Assembly: GCA_035652235.1 (NCBI GenBank)
Contig: DASREE010000016.1
Coordinates: 1-64,000 of the forward strand
Length of the DNA: 64,000 nt
Source of the DNA: PALSA-612 sp035652235
GTDB taxonomy: Bacteria > Actinomycetota > Thermoleophilia > Gaiellales > Gaiellaceae
Direction: 5' to 3'
Below, in pieces: positions 33,583 to 41,199 of this stretch (its first letter is position 1; each line of letters opens with the position of its first letter). A program made the position numbers and the translations under genes. The notes below the pieces were generated by a model. The model ran no database searches. It worked only from the letters and a program-made list of their open reading frames with translations, and had not been told where the DNA came from.

Positions 33583-34259
33583 GCCCTTGCCTCGAGCTCG
33601 CGCACGTGGCTGACGAGGATGTCCCGGCCCTGGAAGACGTGCTCCTTCATCACCAGCTCGGCCCGCTCGCCGTCAGCTGCCTGGAGAGCCGTCGTGATCT
33701 GCCGGTGGTGGTGTCCGGAGATGCGCTTCTGGTCGGGCGAGTACCAGATGTACGACTTGTAGACGAGCGGCAGCTCGATCACGTTGCGCACCATCGCCGC
33801 GGTGCGCTCGCTGCCCGCGGCGTCCAGGATCGCGTTGTGGAAGAGCAGGTTCTCCTTCACCAGCTCGCGCACCTCGTCGTCCGCGATCGCGTCGAAGCGC
33901 TCGCAGCTCGCCCACAGGGCGGCGAGCTGCTCGGAGCTGATGCGGCTCGCCGCCCGGCGAGCCGCGTAGCCCTCGAGGAGAGCGCGGAGCTGGTAGAGAT
34001 CGTCGAGGTCGGCGGCGTCGTGCGAGCGGACGGTGGCGCCGCGGTTGGGGGTCGCGTCGACCAGACCCTCCGCCTGCAGCAGCAGCAGCGCCTCGCGGAC
34101 GGGGGTGCGGCTGATTCCCAGCTCGCGGGCGAGCTCCTCCTCCTTCAAACGCTGGCCCGGGACGAGCTGGCCGTTGACGATCGCGTCGCGAATCACCCGG
34201 GTCGCAGCGGCGCTCGCGTTCTGGACGAGCGCCTCTGCGTCCTGGAGGATCTTCCCCAC
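33579..34259 (-). CDS. GntR-family transcriptional regulator, FCD subfamily, first
   Basis: A 226-residue regulator. The winged helix-turn-helix spans about residues 15-80 (GQRLKEEELARELGIS, then RTPVREALLLLQAEGL), followed by an all-helical FCD ligand domain with a metal-type His residue in LLFHNAIL and HHHRQITTAL near the end. FCD regulators usually respond to small organic acids and repress adjacent operons. Translation is coupled to the CoA-transferase by ATGA. The GTG at 34259 has no clear ribosome-binding site and is preceded by an unusually AT-rich stretch, suggesting a leaderless or near-leaderless transcript. It is a candidate binder of the recurring GTC-N-GAC dyads. Confidence 0.85.
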   Translation of the reverse strand: MGKILQDAEALVQNASAAATRVIRDAIVNGQLVPGQRLKEEELARELGISRTPVREALLLLQAEGLVDATPNRGATVRSHDAADLDDLYQLRALLEGYAARRAASRISSEQLAALWASCERFDAIADDEVRELVKENLLFHNAILDAAGSERTAAMVRNVIELPLVYKSYIWYSPDQKRISGHHHRQITTALQAADGERAELVMKEHVFQGRDILVSHVRELEARA

Positions 34260-34264
34260 GAGCA

Positions 34265-34285
34265 GAGGATACAATATGCAATCAG
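34265..34285 (-). promoter_or_regulatory. AT-rich promoter-like stretch before the GntR gene
   Basis: The interval between the DsbA-like stop and the GntR start contains ATTGCATATTGTATCC on the minus strand, strikingly AT-rich for this DNA. TATTGT or TATCCT could be a -10 box placed for a leaderless GntR mRNA. The partial symmetry (ATTGCAT.TTGTAT) could also be an autoregulatory site. Confidence 0.4.
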
Positions 34286-34899
34286 CTGGGCCGGCCAAGG
34301 GCCGTGTCCCGTCCCTGCCGGGGGACGAGCGGCTGTCCCGCCAGCAGGCGCTCGACCCCGCCCATCCCCCAGTGGCTCGCGCCCGCCTCGGTGACGAGCG
34401 ACGGCACCCCCGCCACCCCCGCCGCCTCGGCGTCTGCTCGGACGCGCCGCAGGCGCTCGCCGAGCTCGGGGGCGTACGCGGCCGCGACCGCTTCGGCCGC
34501 GTCCAGGCCGGCGCGGGCGGCCGCGCGCGCGATCTCGGCGTCCGTGGAGATGTCCTCGCCCTCGCAGAAGAACGCCTCGTAGAGGGCGCGCTTGAACGCG
34601 CGCAGGCGGCCCTGCTCGGCCGCCCACAGGCACGCGGCGAGCGGCAGCGTCGAGCGCGGCTGGTAGCGGGGCAGGTGGATCTCGAGGCCGCGCTCGAGCG
34701 CCCGGCGGTAGACGTTCCGCGTCCAGTCGGCGCGGAGGTGGTCGCCGCGCGGCTCGAGGAGGGGGCGCGGCGGCGGCCGGAGCTCGTACGGCAGCCACTC
34801 GACGGCGAGCTCGCCGGCGTCCTCCGCAGCCTCCAGCGCACGCGACTCCATGTACGAGTACGGGCAGACGACGTCGTAGTAGAAGCGGACCTTCCGCAT
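34282..34899 (-). CDS. DsbA/FrnE-like thioredoxin-fold protein
   Basis: A 205-residue protein starting RKVRFYYDVVCPYSYMESRALE. The CPYS motif keeps only the first redox Cys, as in FrnE/2-hydroxychromene-2-carboxylate isomerase-like members that work as GSH/thiol-linked isomerases rather than disulfide oxidases. The C-terminal GVAGVPSLV is the cis-Pro segment. It is the first gene of the minus-strand Hyu operon; the start is 5 bases from an operator-like dyad. The substrate is unknown. Confidence 0.78.
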   Translation of the reverse strand: MRKVRFYYDVVCPYSYMESRALEAAEDAGELAVEWLPYELRPPPRPLLEPRGDHLRADWTRNVYRRALERGLEIHLPRYQPRSTLPLAACLWAAEQGRLRAFKRALYEAFFCEGEDISTDAEIARAAARAGLDAAEAVAAAYAPELGERLRRVRADAEAAGVAGVPSLVTEAGASHWGMGGVERLLAGQPLVPRQGRDTALGRPS

Positions 34900-34903
34900 C
34901 CGG

Positions 34904-34914
34904 AAGTCAGACTC
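34904..34914. promoter_or_regulatory. GTC-N-GAC operator-like dyad in a divergent promoter
   Basis: AAGTCAGACTC fits the recurring A(T/A)GTC-N-GAC(A/T)T motif at 10 of 11 positions. It stands 5 bases upstream of the DsbA-like start and about 76 bases upstream of the cyclase start, between the two divergent transcription units. Confidence 0.55.
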
Positions 34915-34989
34915 TAGAATCCCGGCGCCGATGCGCGTCGCGCTCCGCGAGGCATCGGATCCCAGCTGTCACGACGCAAGGAGGTGTCC

Positions 34990-35961
34990 GTGACCGTCAC
35001 CGAGCATGGCCACGAGCTCGTCCCCGAGGCGATCCTCGAGAAGGACGGGCTGAAGGTCTCGAAGAGCCCGTGGGGGCCCGACGACGAGATCGGCCGGCTG
35101 AACTGGATCACGCCGGAGACGAACCGGGCGATCCTCGAGCACCTGAACGGCGCGCACGTGTTCGACCTGAACGTCGAGTACTTCATCGGCATGCCGTCGT
35201 GGGTCGCGGCCGGCGATCCGCCGTACGGCATCTGGATGACCCACACCCCGCAGGGGTCGGTCAACGACAACCTGTCCGGAGCCGGCGCCTCCGCGCACCA
35301 GCGCTACTCCTACTGCGGCGACTCGATCCACATGTACACCCACTGCGGCACGCACGTGGACACGCTCAACCACCTCGGCCACCACGGGCTGTTCTGGAAC
35401 GGGTGGACGGCGGACAGGGACCTGGGCAGCCGCATCTGGAACAAGGGCGGCCCCGAGAAGTATCCGCCGATCATCGCCCGCGGCGTGCTCCTGGACGTGG
35501 CCGGGATGCACGGAGTCGACCAGCTCGAGGCCGCCTACGGCATCACGCCGCAGGACGTGCAGGACACGGTCGCCAAACAGGGAGTGGAGCTGCGCAAGGG
35601 CGACGTGGTGCTCGTCCGCACCGGGCGGATGCGCGCCTGGCCCGACTTCGACGGCTACCTGCAGCGACCGCCCGGGATCAATCTGCCGGCGGCGAAGTGG
35701 CTGTGCGAGGAGGCAGGGGCGATGTGCATCGCCGGCGACTCGATCGGGCTCGAGGTGATGCCCTGGGACGAGCCCGACGCCTTCCTGCCCGTGCACGCGT
35801 ACATGTTCACGACGGCCGGCGCGCAGATCATCGAGGTCGTGAACATGGAGGAGGTCGCCGCCGAGAAGCAGTACGAGTTCGCCTTCCTCGGCTTCCCGCT
35901 CAAACTGCGGGGCGCAACCGGCGCACCGATGCCGTCGTACGCCGTGCCTCTTCGCGACTGA
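34990..35961 (+). CDS. Cyclase-family metal-dependent hydrolase, long form
   Basis: A protein of about 323 residues, longer than the usual 210-260 of the family. The metal motif is HCGTHVDTLNHLGHHG, and the carboxyl half has DVVLVRTGRMRAW and AAGxx-type GDSIGLEVMPWDEP. Members hydrolyse cyclic amides, formamides or lactone-like rings. AAGGAGG at 34977-34983 gives a suitable spacing to the GTG at 34990, preferred over the GTG at 34984. It is divergent from the DsbA-GntR-Hyu operon and probably under the same control. Confidence 0.8.
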   Translation: MTVTEHGHELVPEAILEKDGLKVSKSPWGPDDEIGRLNWITPETNRAILEHLNGAHVFDLNVEYFIGMPSWVAAGDPPYGIWMTHTPQGSVNDNLSGAGASAHQRYSYCGDSIHMYTHCGTHVDTLNHLGHHGLFWNGWTADRDLGSRIWNKGGPEKYPPIIARGVLLDVAGMHGVDQLEAAYGITPQDVQDTVAKQGVELRKGDVVLVRTGRMRAWPDFDGYLQRPPGINLPAAKWLCEEAGAMCIAGDSIGLEVMPWDEPDAFLPVHAYMFTTAGAQIIEVVNMEEVAAEKQYEFAFLGFPLKLRGATGAPMPSYAVPLRD

Positions 35962-35972
35962 GCCTCTCCGAG

Positions 35973-36001
35973 CATGGCCCGGGGTCTGACCCCGGGCCAT
36001 G
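35973..36001. terminator. Perfect 29-bp GGGGT-CTG-ACCCC palindrome between convergent genes
   Basis: Thirteen-base arms CATGGCCCGGGGT and ACCCCGGGCCATG flank the triplet CTG. The symmetry is perfect and centred between the convergent cyclase and formamidase genes, well placed for a bidirectional terminator. Related but degenerate versions lie at 13516-13614, also between convergent genes, so it may be a dispersed element. Confidence 0.6.
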
Positions 36002-36073
36002 TCGGCAGTGGCGAGCGAGACTTCGCGCCACCCTGCGCTTCAGGGGCCTGCCCCGCCAGGCACCGGCTGCGCC

Positions 36074-37093
36074 CTACTCGAACACGTCCAGGGGGAGCAG
36101 CGCCGTGACGAGCGGGTAGGGGACGTCGACGGCCTCCGAGATGCGAAGGTCGACACAGACCGAGCAGAGCGCGTAACAGGCCGCCCGCTCGAACCCGTGG
36201 CGCCGCTCGAGGTGGTCGACCATGCCGACCACCGCGGCGCGCGCGGCCTCGTCGAGATCCATCCCCGCCCGGACGGGGATCCCGGTCGTGGCGAACGAGC
36301 GCCGCTCCCGCGTCCCCGGCGTCTCGAAGGCCGGAAACGGCGGCGCCGGAGCCTTGTGCACCGCGAAGCGCACCGTCACTGCGCCCTCGACCTCGACCGC
36401 CGTCCCGCACACCTCGCCGTCCCCCTGCGCGAAATGCAGGTCGCCGATCGAGAAGAGCGCCCCGTCCACGTCCACGGGCAGCCACAGCCGGGAGCCTGCG
36501 ACGAGCTGGCGGACGTCCATGTTGCCGCCCGTCTCCCGCGGCGGGATCGTGCGCAGGCCGTCGGCTGCCGACGCAGGGACGGCCGCCTGCGGGAGCGCAT
36601 CGGCGACCGGCTGGCCCCGCAGGCGGAGGGCCTCCTCGCGTGCGCGGAACGCCTCCAACCGCTCCGGTGAGGGCGCCACGCCGATGACGCCCGCGAACAT
36701 CTCCTGCGGGAGGGTCACGCCGGGCAGCTCGGGCGACCGCGCAACGCCGCCCGCGATCTCCCACCTGACGAGATACGGCTCGGGAAAGAGGTCGTGGAGC
36801 AGCCCGAAGCCCGGGATCACGCACGTGACGCCGAAGCTCGCCGGCTCGTAGGCGAGGAGCTCCACCTCGAGGACGTCGCCCGGCTCGGCGCCCTCGACGT
36901 AGACGGGCCCGGTCAACGGATGGCCGCGGCCGAGGTCGAGCCGCGCCACGTCCGCATGCGTGCTCGCCCGCGTCAGCTGCCCGTCGAGCCCGTCGCGCGT
37001 CTCGAACGTGACCTCCTCGCCCGGCGCGACGGACGCGACCGGCTCGAGCGCCGGATGCCAGCGGTTGTGGTAGCGCTCCGGCCCGATCCTCAC
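36074..37093 (-). CDS. Acetamidase/formamidase family protein
   Basis: A 339-residue protein of the FmdA/AmdA family. It has the N-terminal HNRWHPALEP segment, THADVARLDLGRGHPLTGPVYVEGAEPGD, the central GGNMDVRQLV and FSIGDLHFAQGDGEVCGTAVE. These enzymes hydrolyse formamide or short amides to ammonia and the acid in the cytosol. The GTG start overlaps the GAF gene stop (GTGA). Formamide is a likely end-product of ring-opening enzymes in this region. Confidence 0.86.
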   Translation of the reverse strand: MRIGPERYHNRWHPALEPVASVAPGEEVTFETRDGLDGQLTRASTHADVARLDLGRGHPLTGPVYVEGAEPGDVLEVELLAYEPASFGVTCVIPGFGLLHDLFPEPYLVRWEIAGGVARSPELPGVTLPQEMFAGVIGVAPSPERLEAFRAREEALRLRGQPVADALPQAAVPASAADGLRTIPPRETGGNMDVRQLVAGSRLWLPVDVDGALFSIGDLHFAQGDGEVCGTAVEVEGAVTVRFAVHKAPAPPFPAFETPGTRERRSFATTGIPVRAGMDLDEAARAAVVGMVDHLERRHGFERAACYALCSVCVDLRISEAVDVPYPLVTALLPLDVFE

Positions 37094-37512
37094 AGGAGCC
37101 TCCCGACCCGCTCGGCGGTCTGCCGCGCCGCCTCGACCTCCTGCTCGCTCCAGCGCCGCGCCCGCCCCAGCTGGTGCAGCGAGACGATCGCCACGACGCG
37201 CTCCGCGCGTGTGACCGGCGTCACGATCTGGGCGCGCATGCCGCCGTACAGCTCGAGCATCGCACGGAAGTGCGGCTCCTCGGAGGCGAGCAGGCAGTCG
37301 TCCTGGACGACCTGCCGTCCCTGCTGCACCTCGCGCACGACCGGCTGGCGGCTCATGTCCGGTGTCGCCACCCCGCGGATGGACGGCACGCCCTCCGACA
37401 GCGCCTCGTGCGTCACCGGGAAGACGTCGCCGGGTACGTCCTGACGAAGCGTGACGCGGCTGGCGCCGGTCTGGACGAGCAGGTCGTGGAGGAGCGCGTC
37501 GATCTCGGTCAT
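37090..37512 (-). CDS. GAF-domain protein
   Basis: A 140-residue single-domain protein: helical N-terminus (DALLHDLLVQTGASRVTLRQD), then GAF strands, with the conserved AQIVTPVTRAERVVAIVSLHQLGR region and a final helix. It probably senses a small ligand and may influence the formamidase with which it is translationally coupled. There is no DNA-binding or output domain, which is unusual for a stand-alone regulator. The ATG is only 9 bases from the start of a divergent amidohydrolase gene. Confidence 0.72.
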   Translation of the reverse strand: MTEIDALLHDLLVQTGASRVTLRQDVPGDVFPVTHEALSEGVPSIRGVATPDMSRQPVVREVQQGRQVVQDDCLLASEEPHFRAMLELYGGMRAQIVTPVTRAERVVAIVSLHQLGRARRWSEQEVEAARQTAERVGRLL

Positions 37513-37521
37513 GATCGCGCG

Positions 37522-38259
37522 GTGATTATCGACGCTCACATGCACGTCGACCACCTCCCGGCGCTCGGCTGGGAGTTGGAGGCGGCCGCCTGCGTGCGCC
37601 GGCTGGACGAGGCCGGGATCGACAAGGGCGTGGTGATGACGATCGTCGACGCCCCCGAGGTGAACCCGGACGCGCTGGAGCTGATCGCGAACGCATGCGC
37701 CGCCTTTCCGGGGCGCCTGGAGGCGTTCGCGCGCCTGCACCCCTGGTACGACGAGGCGGTCGAGCTGCTCGAGCGGGCGATCTCCGGGTACGGCTTCAAG
37801 GGCCTCAAGCTCCACCCCGTGACGACGATCGCGCACCCGGCCGTCGAGGAGACGCTGCGGCTGATCCGCGCGGCCGCAGCGCGCGGCGCGCCGACGCTGT
37901 TCCACTGCGGGGACGAGCCGCTGACGACGCCGCTCGCGATCGCCCGCGCCGCCGAGGCCTGCCCGCAGGCGACGATCGTGCTCGGGCACATGGGCGGCTA
38001 CTTCCACGTCGACGAGGCGATCGAGACGGCCGAGCGCCTGCCGAACCTCATGCTCGAAAGCTCGGCCATGCCGTACCCGGCGAAGATCCGCGAGGCAGTC
38101 GTTCGGCTCGGGCCCGAGCGGGTGCTGTTCGCGAGCGACGGACCCGCCTGCTCGCCGCGGATCGAGCTGGAGAAGGTGCGGCTCGCCGGGCTCGAGCCGC
38201 AGGCGGAGCGGCTCGTGCTCGGCGGGAACGCGCGGCGGCTGCTGGAGCGCGTGCGGTGA
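37522..38259 (+). CDS. Amidohydrolase_2-type metal-dependent hydrolase
   Basis: A 245-residue TIM-barrel hydrolase. Metal ligands are visible: HxH in DAHMHVDH (residues 6 and 8), His in KLHPV, His in LFHCGDE, His in LGHMGG and the final Asp in FASDGP. Relatives are decarboxylases or hydrolases of cyclic acids and lactones. The GTG at 37522 begins 9 bases from the divergent GAF gene with no ribosome-binding site, suggesting a leaderless transcript. It overlaps its metal-less paralogue downstream by 4 bases. Confidence 0.8.
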   Translation: MIIDAHMHVDHLPALGWELEAAACVRRLDEAGIDKGVVMTIVDAPEVNPDALELIANACAAFPGRLEAFARLHPWYDEAVELLERAISGYGFKGLKLHPVTTIAHPAVEETLRLIRAAAARGAPTLFHCGDEPLTTPLAIARAAEACPQATIVLGHMGGYFHVDEAIETAERLPNLMLESSAMPYPAKIREAVVRLGPERVLFASDGPACSPRIELEKVRLAGLEPQAERLVLGGNARRLLERVR

Positions 38260-38954
38260 TCGTCGACTCGCTCGTCTTCCCCTGCCGGGATCTCGTCGAG
38301 CGTCTGGACGCGGCCGGCATCGACCGGGCCGTGCTCTGCCCGCCGCGGGCCCGGGGCGAGACGTACGCGCAGCTGAACGACCGCGTCGCGGTGGCGGCGC
38401 GCGCGCTCCCCGACCGCCTCGTCGCCTTCTGCCGCGTCGACCCGCTCGTCCCGGGCGCCGTCGGCGAGGCCCGGCGCGCGCTCGGCCAGCTCGGCTGCCG
38501 CGGGCTGTTCCTGCACCCGTGGGAGGACGCGTTCCGGGTCACCGACCGCGCCGTCGATCCGCTGTGCGCGCTCGGAGCGCCCGTGATCGTCGCCACCGGC
38601 TATCCGTGGGTGGCGGAGGCGCTGCAGGTGGCGGAGCTCGCGCGCCGCCATCCCGGGACGACCTTCGTCGCCACGAACGGCGGCCAGCTCAACATCTCCG
38701 GCCTCGGCCAGACGGACGCGGAGCTCGCCGTCGCCTCGACGCCGAACCTGCACCTCCAGACCGCCGGCGTCTACCGCGAAGACTTCCTCGAGGGGATCGT
38801 GGCCCGGCACGGCGCCGAGCGCCTCCTGTTCGCGAGCGCCTGCCCCGTCTTCGACCCGCGGCTCGAGCTCCTGCGCGTGATGTGGGCGCCCGCCTTCACG
38901 GACGCCGACCAAGCGGCGATCCTCGCCGGCAACGCGGAGCGCCTGCTCGGTTGA
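38256..38954 (+). CDS. Amidohydrolase paralogue lacking the metal ligands
   Basis: A 232-residue protein that aligns over its length with the upstream amidohydrolase (same IVD start, ALP.RL.AF.R, G..FLHPW, ERLLFAS and GNAERLL segments). The HxH has become SLV, FHCGDE is replaced by VATGYP, GHMGG by ATNGGQ, and the catalytic Asp of FASDGP by Ala. It keeps the fold but not the site, so it may be a structural or regulatory subunit of its neighbour. The GTG overlaps the upstream TGA. It could instead have evolved a metal-independent activity. Confidence 0.75.
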   Translation: MIVDSLVFPCRDLVERLDAAGIDRAVLCPPRARGETYAQLNDRVAVAARALPDRLVAFCRVDPLVPGAVGEARRALGQLGCRGLFLHPWEDAFRVTDRAVDPLCALGAPVIVATGYPWVAEALQVAELARRHPGTTFVATNGGQLNISGLGQTDAELAVASTPNLHLQTAGVYREDFLEGIVARHGAERLLFASACPVFDPRLELLRVMWAPAFTDADQAAILAGNAERLLG

Positions 38955-39027
38955 GGACCCCGCGGCCGAGTCAGGCGTGACGCACGCGATCACCCCGGAC
39001 GGCAGCCACGGCGGCGGGACCGCGATC

Positions 39028-39052
39028 AGGTCGAAATCATCTTCTTCTCGAT
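39028..39052. repeat. 25-bp direct repeat, left copy (att-like)
   Basis: This copy is identical to 39846-39870 over 25 bases; the flanks differ on both sides. On the minus strand it encodes IEKKMIST, and the next bases complete a TGA stop, so it mirrors the 3' end of the ornithine cyclodeaminase gene. Together the copies bracket about 0.8 kb. Confidence 0.85.
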
Positions 39053-39053
39053 T

Positions 39054-39275
39054 GAGCGGCTCAATCAAAATAAAAGGTTGAGCTGCTCTTTCTACCCGCC
39101 TTTTGAGGAGGTTGGTGAGGCTTGGGTTTCGTTCGCCGCGCTCGATGCCGCTGACGTGGCTCCGGTCGAGCCGTGCTCCCAGGGCGAGTCTCTCCTGCGA
39201 GAGTCCGGCCTCGGCGCGTAGCTCGCGGAGAGCCTGACCGTAGGCGAGATGAGCGGGTGAGCACAACTCGGCCAC
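39054..39275 (-). pseudogene. XRE-family helix-turn-helix regulator, 3' end lost or out of place
   Basis: The GTG at 39275 opens a clear Cro/C1-type HTH: residues about 12-60, including ALRELRAEAGLSQERLALGA and DRSHVSGIERGERNPSLTNLL. After that the expected helix 5 (IAAAL-type) is replaced by RRVERAAQPFILIEPLN, and the frame runs through the 25-bp direct repeat and on antisense to the amidohydrolase gene without a natural end. I read it as a regulator broken by the insertion or by a frameshift. It is divergent from the BamE-like gene within the insert. Confidence 0.55.
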
Positions 39276-39358
39276 CGCTCACACGGTTGCAACTTGATGC
39301 ATATCGGTCTACGGTCTACAAGTCACATAGCGACTCTCGCTGCACCGTGGAGGACCGC

Positions 39359-39709
39359 ATGAGCGCAGTCAAGTTCGCTTTCCGGGCCGTGGGGGGCACT
39401 CTGAAGTGGGCGTTGATCGTCGGCGGGCTGGTGATCGTGGCGGTGGTGATCGTGGCGATCGTCGGCCTGGGCAAGGGCGTCAGTGACGCGAACAAGACCG
39501 CTGCTCGCGTCGCGCCGCTGATGAGCAAGGTGCACTTGGGGGAGACGGAACGCCAGGTGCGGTCGTTCCTCGGTGCGCCGGACAGCACGCAGCAACAGAC
39601 GGATGCATCTGGGCGGACCGATTATTGGTACTACGGCACGCTGGCGACAAAGGGCACGTGGCAGCTGGTGTTCACGAACGGTCGGCTGACGGCGAAGAAC
39701 CGCTATTGA
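39359..39709 (+). CDS. Small membrane-anchored SmpA/BamE-like domain protein
   Basis: A 116-residue protein. One hydrophobic segment (WALIVGGLVIVAVVIVAIVGLG, about residues 17-38) is followed by an outside domain with KVHLGETERQVRSFLGAPD and WYYGTLATKGTWQLVF, the signature of BamE/OmlA-like folds. The ATG has GGAGG five bases upstream. The gene lies inside the 0.8-kb insert flanked by 25-bp direct repeats, together with the XRE remnant. Its role is unknown; in bacteria without an outer membrane such domains occur in small surface proteins. Confidence 0.7.
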   Translation: MSAVKFAFRAVGGTLKWALIVGGLVIVAVVIVAIVGLGKGVSDANKTAARVAPLMSKVHLGETERQVRSFLGAPDSTQQQTDASGRTDYWYYGTLATKGTWQLVFTNGRLTAKNRY

Positions 39710-39843
39710 CGAGGGATACGCGCCCTCGCAGATCCAAGCCAGATCCACCGCCCAGCTCCGAGGTAACTTCCACCTAGCGATCGAACGGTCGCCACGAAGC
39801 GACGCAAGCACGAGCTCGGCGGTCTGAGGCTCGCTCGCTAACG

Positions 39844-40857
39844 CTAGGTCGAAATCATCTTCTTCTCGATGCCGACGCCGGCCGCGAGCGCGCGCTCGTA
39901 CTCGAGCGGCACCGTCGCCGAGTCCTGGAGCGCGATCCCGGTCGAGTCGAAGACGGTGATCTCGTCGTCCGACCGACGGCCCTCCAGCTCGCCGCAGATC
40001 ACCTTGCCGATCTCGCCGGCGACGTCGGCTTCCGAGATCAGCCCCTCGCGCAGCGCGACGTTGATCTCGCCGTCCTCGCGGCACTGACGGATGTCGTCGA
40101 CGAAGATGCGCGCCCGCCGCAGCGTCCGCGGGTCGAGCTCCTGCTCCCCGGCGAGGTCGGCGCCGAGCGCGGCGATGTGCGTGCCCGGCGACACCCACGC
40201 ATCGTCGACCAGGAAGCGGCGCGCATGCGTGCCGGTGACGATCACGTCCGCCCCGCGCACCGCCTGCTCGACGTCCGTCGTCGGCTTCAACTCGAGGTGC
40301 GGGTAGGCCGGCTGCTCCTCGCCGAGGAAGCGGTCGAGCGACTGGCGCGTCCGGCTCCAGATCCGAACCTCGCGCCAGGGGAAGACCTCGTTGCACGTCG
40401 CGAGAGCGCCCTTGCCGACGCTGCCCGCGCCGAGGATGGCGAGCACGGACGAGTCCCTGCGTGCGAGCCACTTCGCCGAGACGGCGGCGGACGCGCCCGT
40501 TCGCATGAGCGTGTGGTGGGAGCCGTCGCAGATCGCAAGCGGGAAGCCCGTCTCCGGATGCGTGTAGACGAGGATGGAGAAGACGGCCGGGAGGTCGTAG
40601 GCGGCGTTGCCCTCCCGAATCGACACCCACTTGCACGCCGCCGCCTCCGGCTCCTCGATCCACGAGGGCATCACCTCCCACTCGCCCCGGTAGCGGTCGA
40701 GGACGATGTGCCCCTTCGGCTCCATGTACGCGCGGCCGAGGCCGTGCATGCGGAAGGCGTGCTCGACGCAGTCGTTGTACTCCGCCGGGGTGAGCAGGCC
40801 GATCATGTCGGTCCGCCCGAGGATCAGCGTCTTGCGGTTGCGCCAGGATTCGGCCAC
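39844..40857 (-). CDS. Ornithine cyclodeaminase/mu-crystallin family protein
   Basis: A 337-residue NAD(P)-binding protein. The substrate-side Lys is in AACKWVSIREGN, the RTGASAAVSAKWLAR segment is followed by the Rossmann motif ILGAGSVGKGAL, and the catalytic Asp segment lies in EITVFDSTGIALQD. Members deaminate ornithine to proline or reduce imino acids (alanine dehydrogenase-type, ketimine reductase). It is 9 bases upstream of nothing but the palindrome-free spacer; its neighbour DUF309 lies just upstream. The 3' end coincides with an att-like direct repeat. Confidence 0.84.
   Translation of the reverse strand: MAESWRNRKTLILGRTDMIGLLTPAEYNDCVEHAFRMHGLGRAYMEPKGHIVLDRYRGEWEVMPSWIEEPEAAACKWVSIREGNAAYDLPAVFSILVYTHPETGFPLAICDGSHHTLMRTGASAAVSAKWLARRDSSVLAILGAGSVGKGALATCNEVFPWREVRIWSRTRQSLDRFLGEEQPAYPHLELKPTTDVEQAVRGADVIVTGTHARRFLVDDAWVSPGTHIAALGADLAGEQELDPRTLRRARIFVDDIRQCREDGEINVALREGLISEADVAGEIGKVICGELEGRRSDDEITVFDSTGIALQDSATVPLEYERALAAGVGIEKKMIST
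39846..39870. repeat. 25-bp direct repeat, right copy (3' end of ornithine cyclodeaminase gene)
   Basis: This copy covers codons for the last eight residues (IEKKMIST) and the start of the stop codon of the ornithine cyclodeaminase-like gene. Here the stop is TAG; at the left copy it is TGA. Integration at a gene 3' end that restores the coding sequence is typical of attachment sites. Confidence 0.85.
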
Positions 40858-40866
40858 GAGCCGACT

Positions 40867-41175
40867 CTACGACCCGACCTCGCGCTCGACAAGCGCCACG
40901 AGCTCGCGCAGGTCGACCTCCTCCGCCTCGGGCAGGAACGGCTGCAGGCGGGCTCGCGCCCGCTCGAGCTGACGCCGCGCCCGCACGCCGTCTCCCTCCT
41001 GCGCGCGGCAGCCGGCCGCCGCCAGATGATGGAGCCCGCGCACGAGCTCGCCGCCGGCCTCGAAGCCCCGCTCGAGCGCCGCCGCGGCCGCCGCGTACGC
41101 ACCCTCCCGCATGTGCCGCTCCGCCGCCCAGACGGCGGCGCGTGCGCGAAGGTGTGGCGGCGGCCAGTCGTCCAT
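40867..41175 (-). CDS. DUF309-family small protein
   Basis: A 102-residue helical protein. RGLHHLAAAGCRAQEGDGVRARRQLERARARL is the DUF309 core (His-containing helix, then helical hairpin). The function is not known. The ATG at 41175 lies 24 bases from the divergent start of an M20 hydrolase. The gene ends 9 bases before the ornithine cyclodeaminase-like start and is probably co-transcribed with it. Confidence 0.75.
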   Translation of the reverse strand: MDDWPPPHLRARAAVWAAERHMREGAYAAAAAALERGFEAGGELVRGLHHLAAAGCRAQEGDGVRARRQLERARARLQPFLPEAEEVDLRELVALVEREVGS

Positions 41176-41199
41176 GGCAGCGAGTGTAGAGTCAGGCTC

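Noticed and set aside
39054..39709. XRE regulator plus small protein as a toxin-antitoxin pair
   Set aside because: The small protein has a membrane anchor and a BamE-like fold rather than a toxin fold, the two genes are divergent, and the regulator seems broken.
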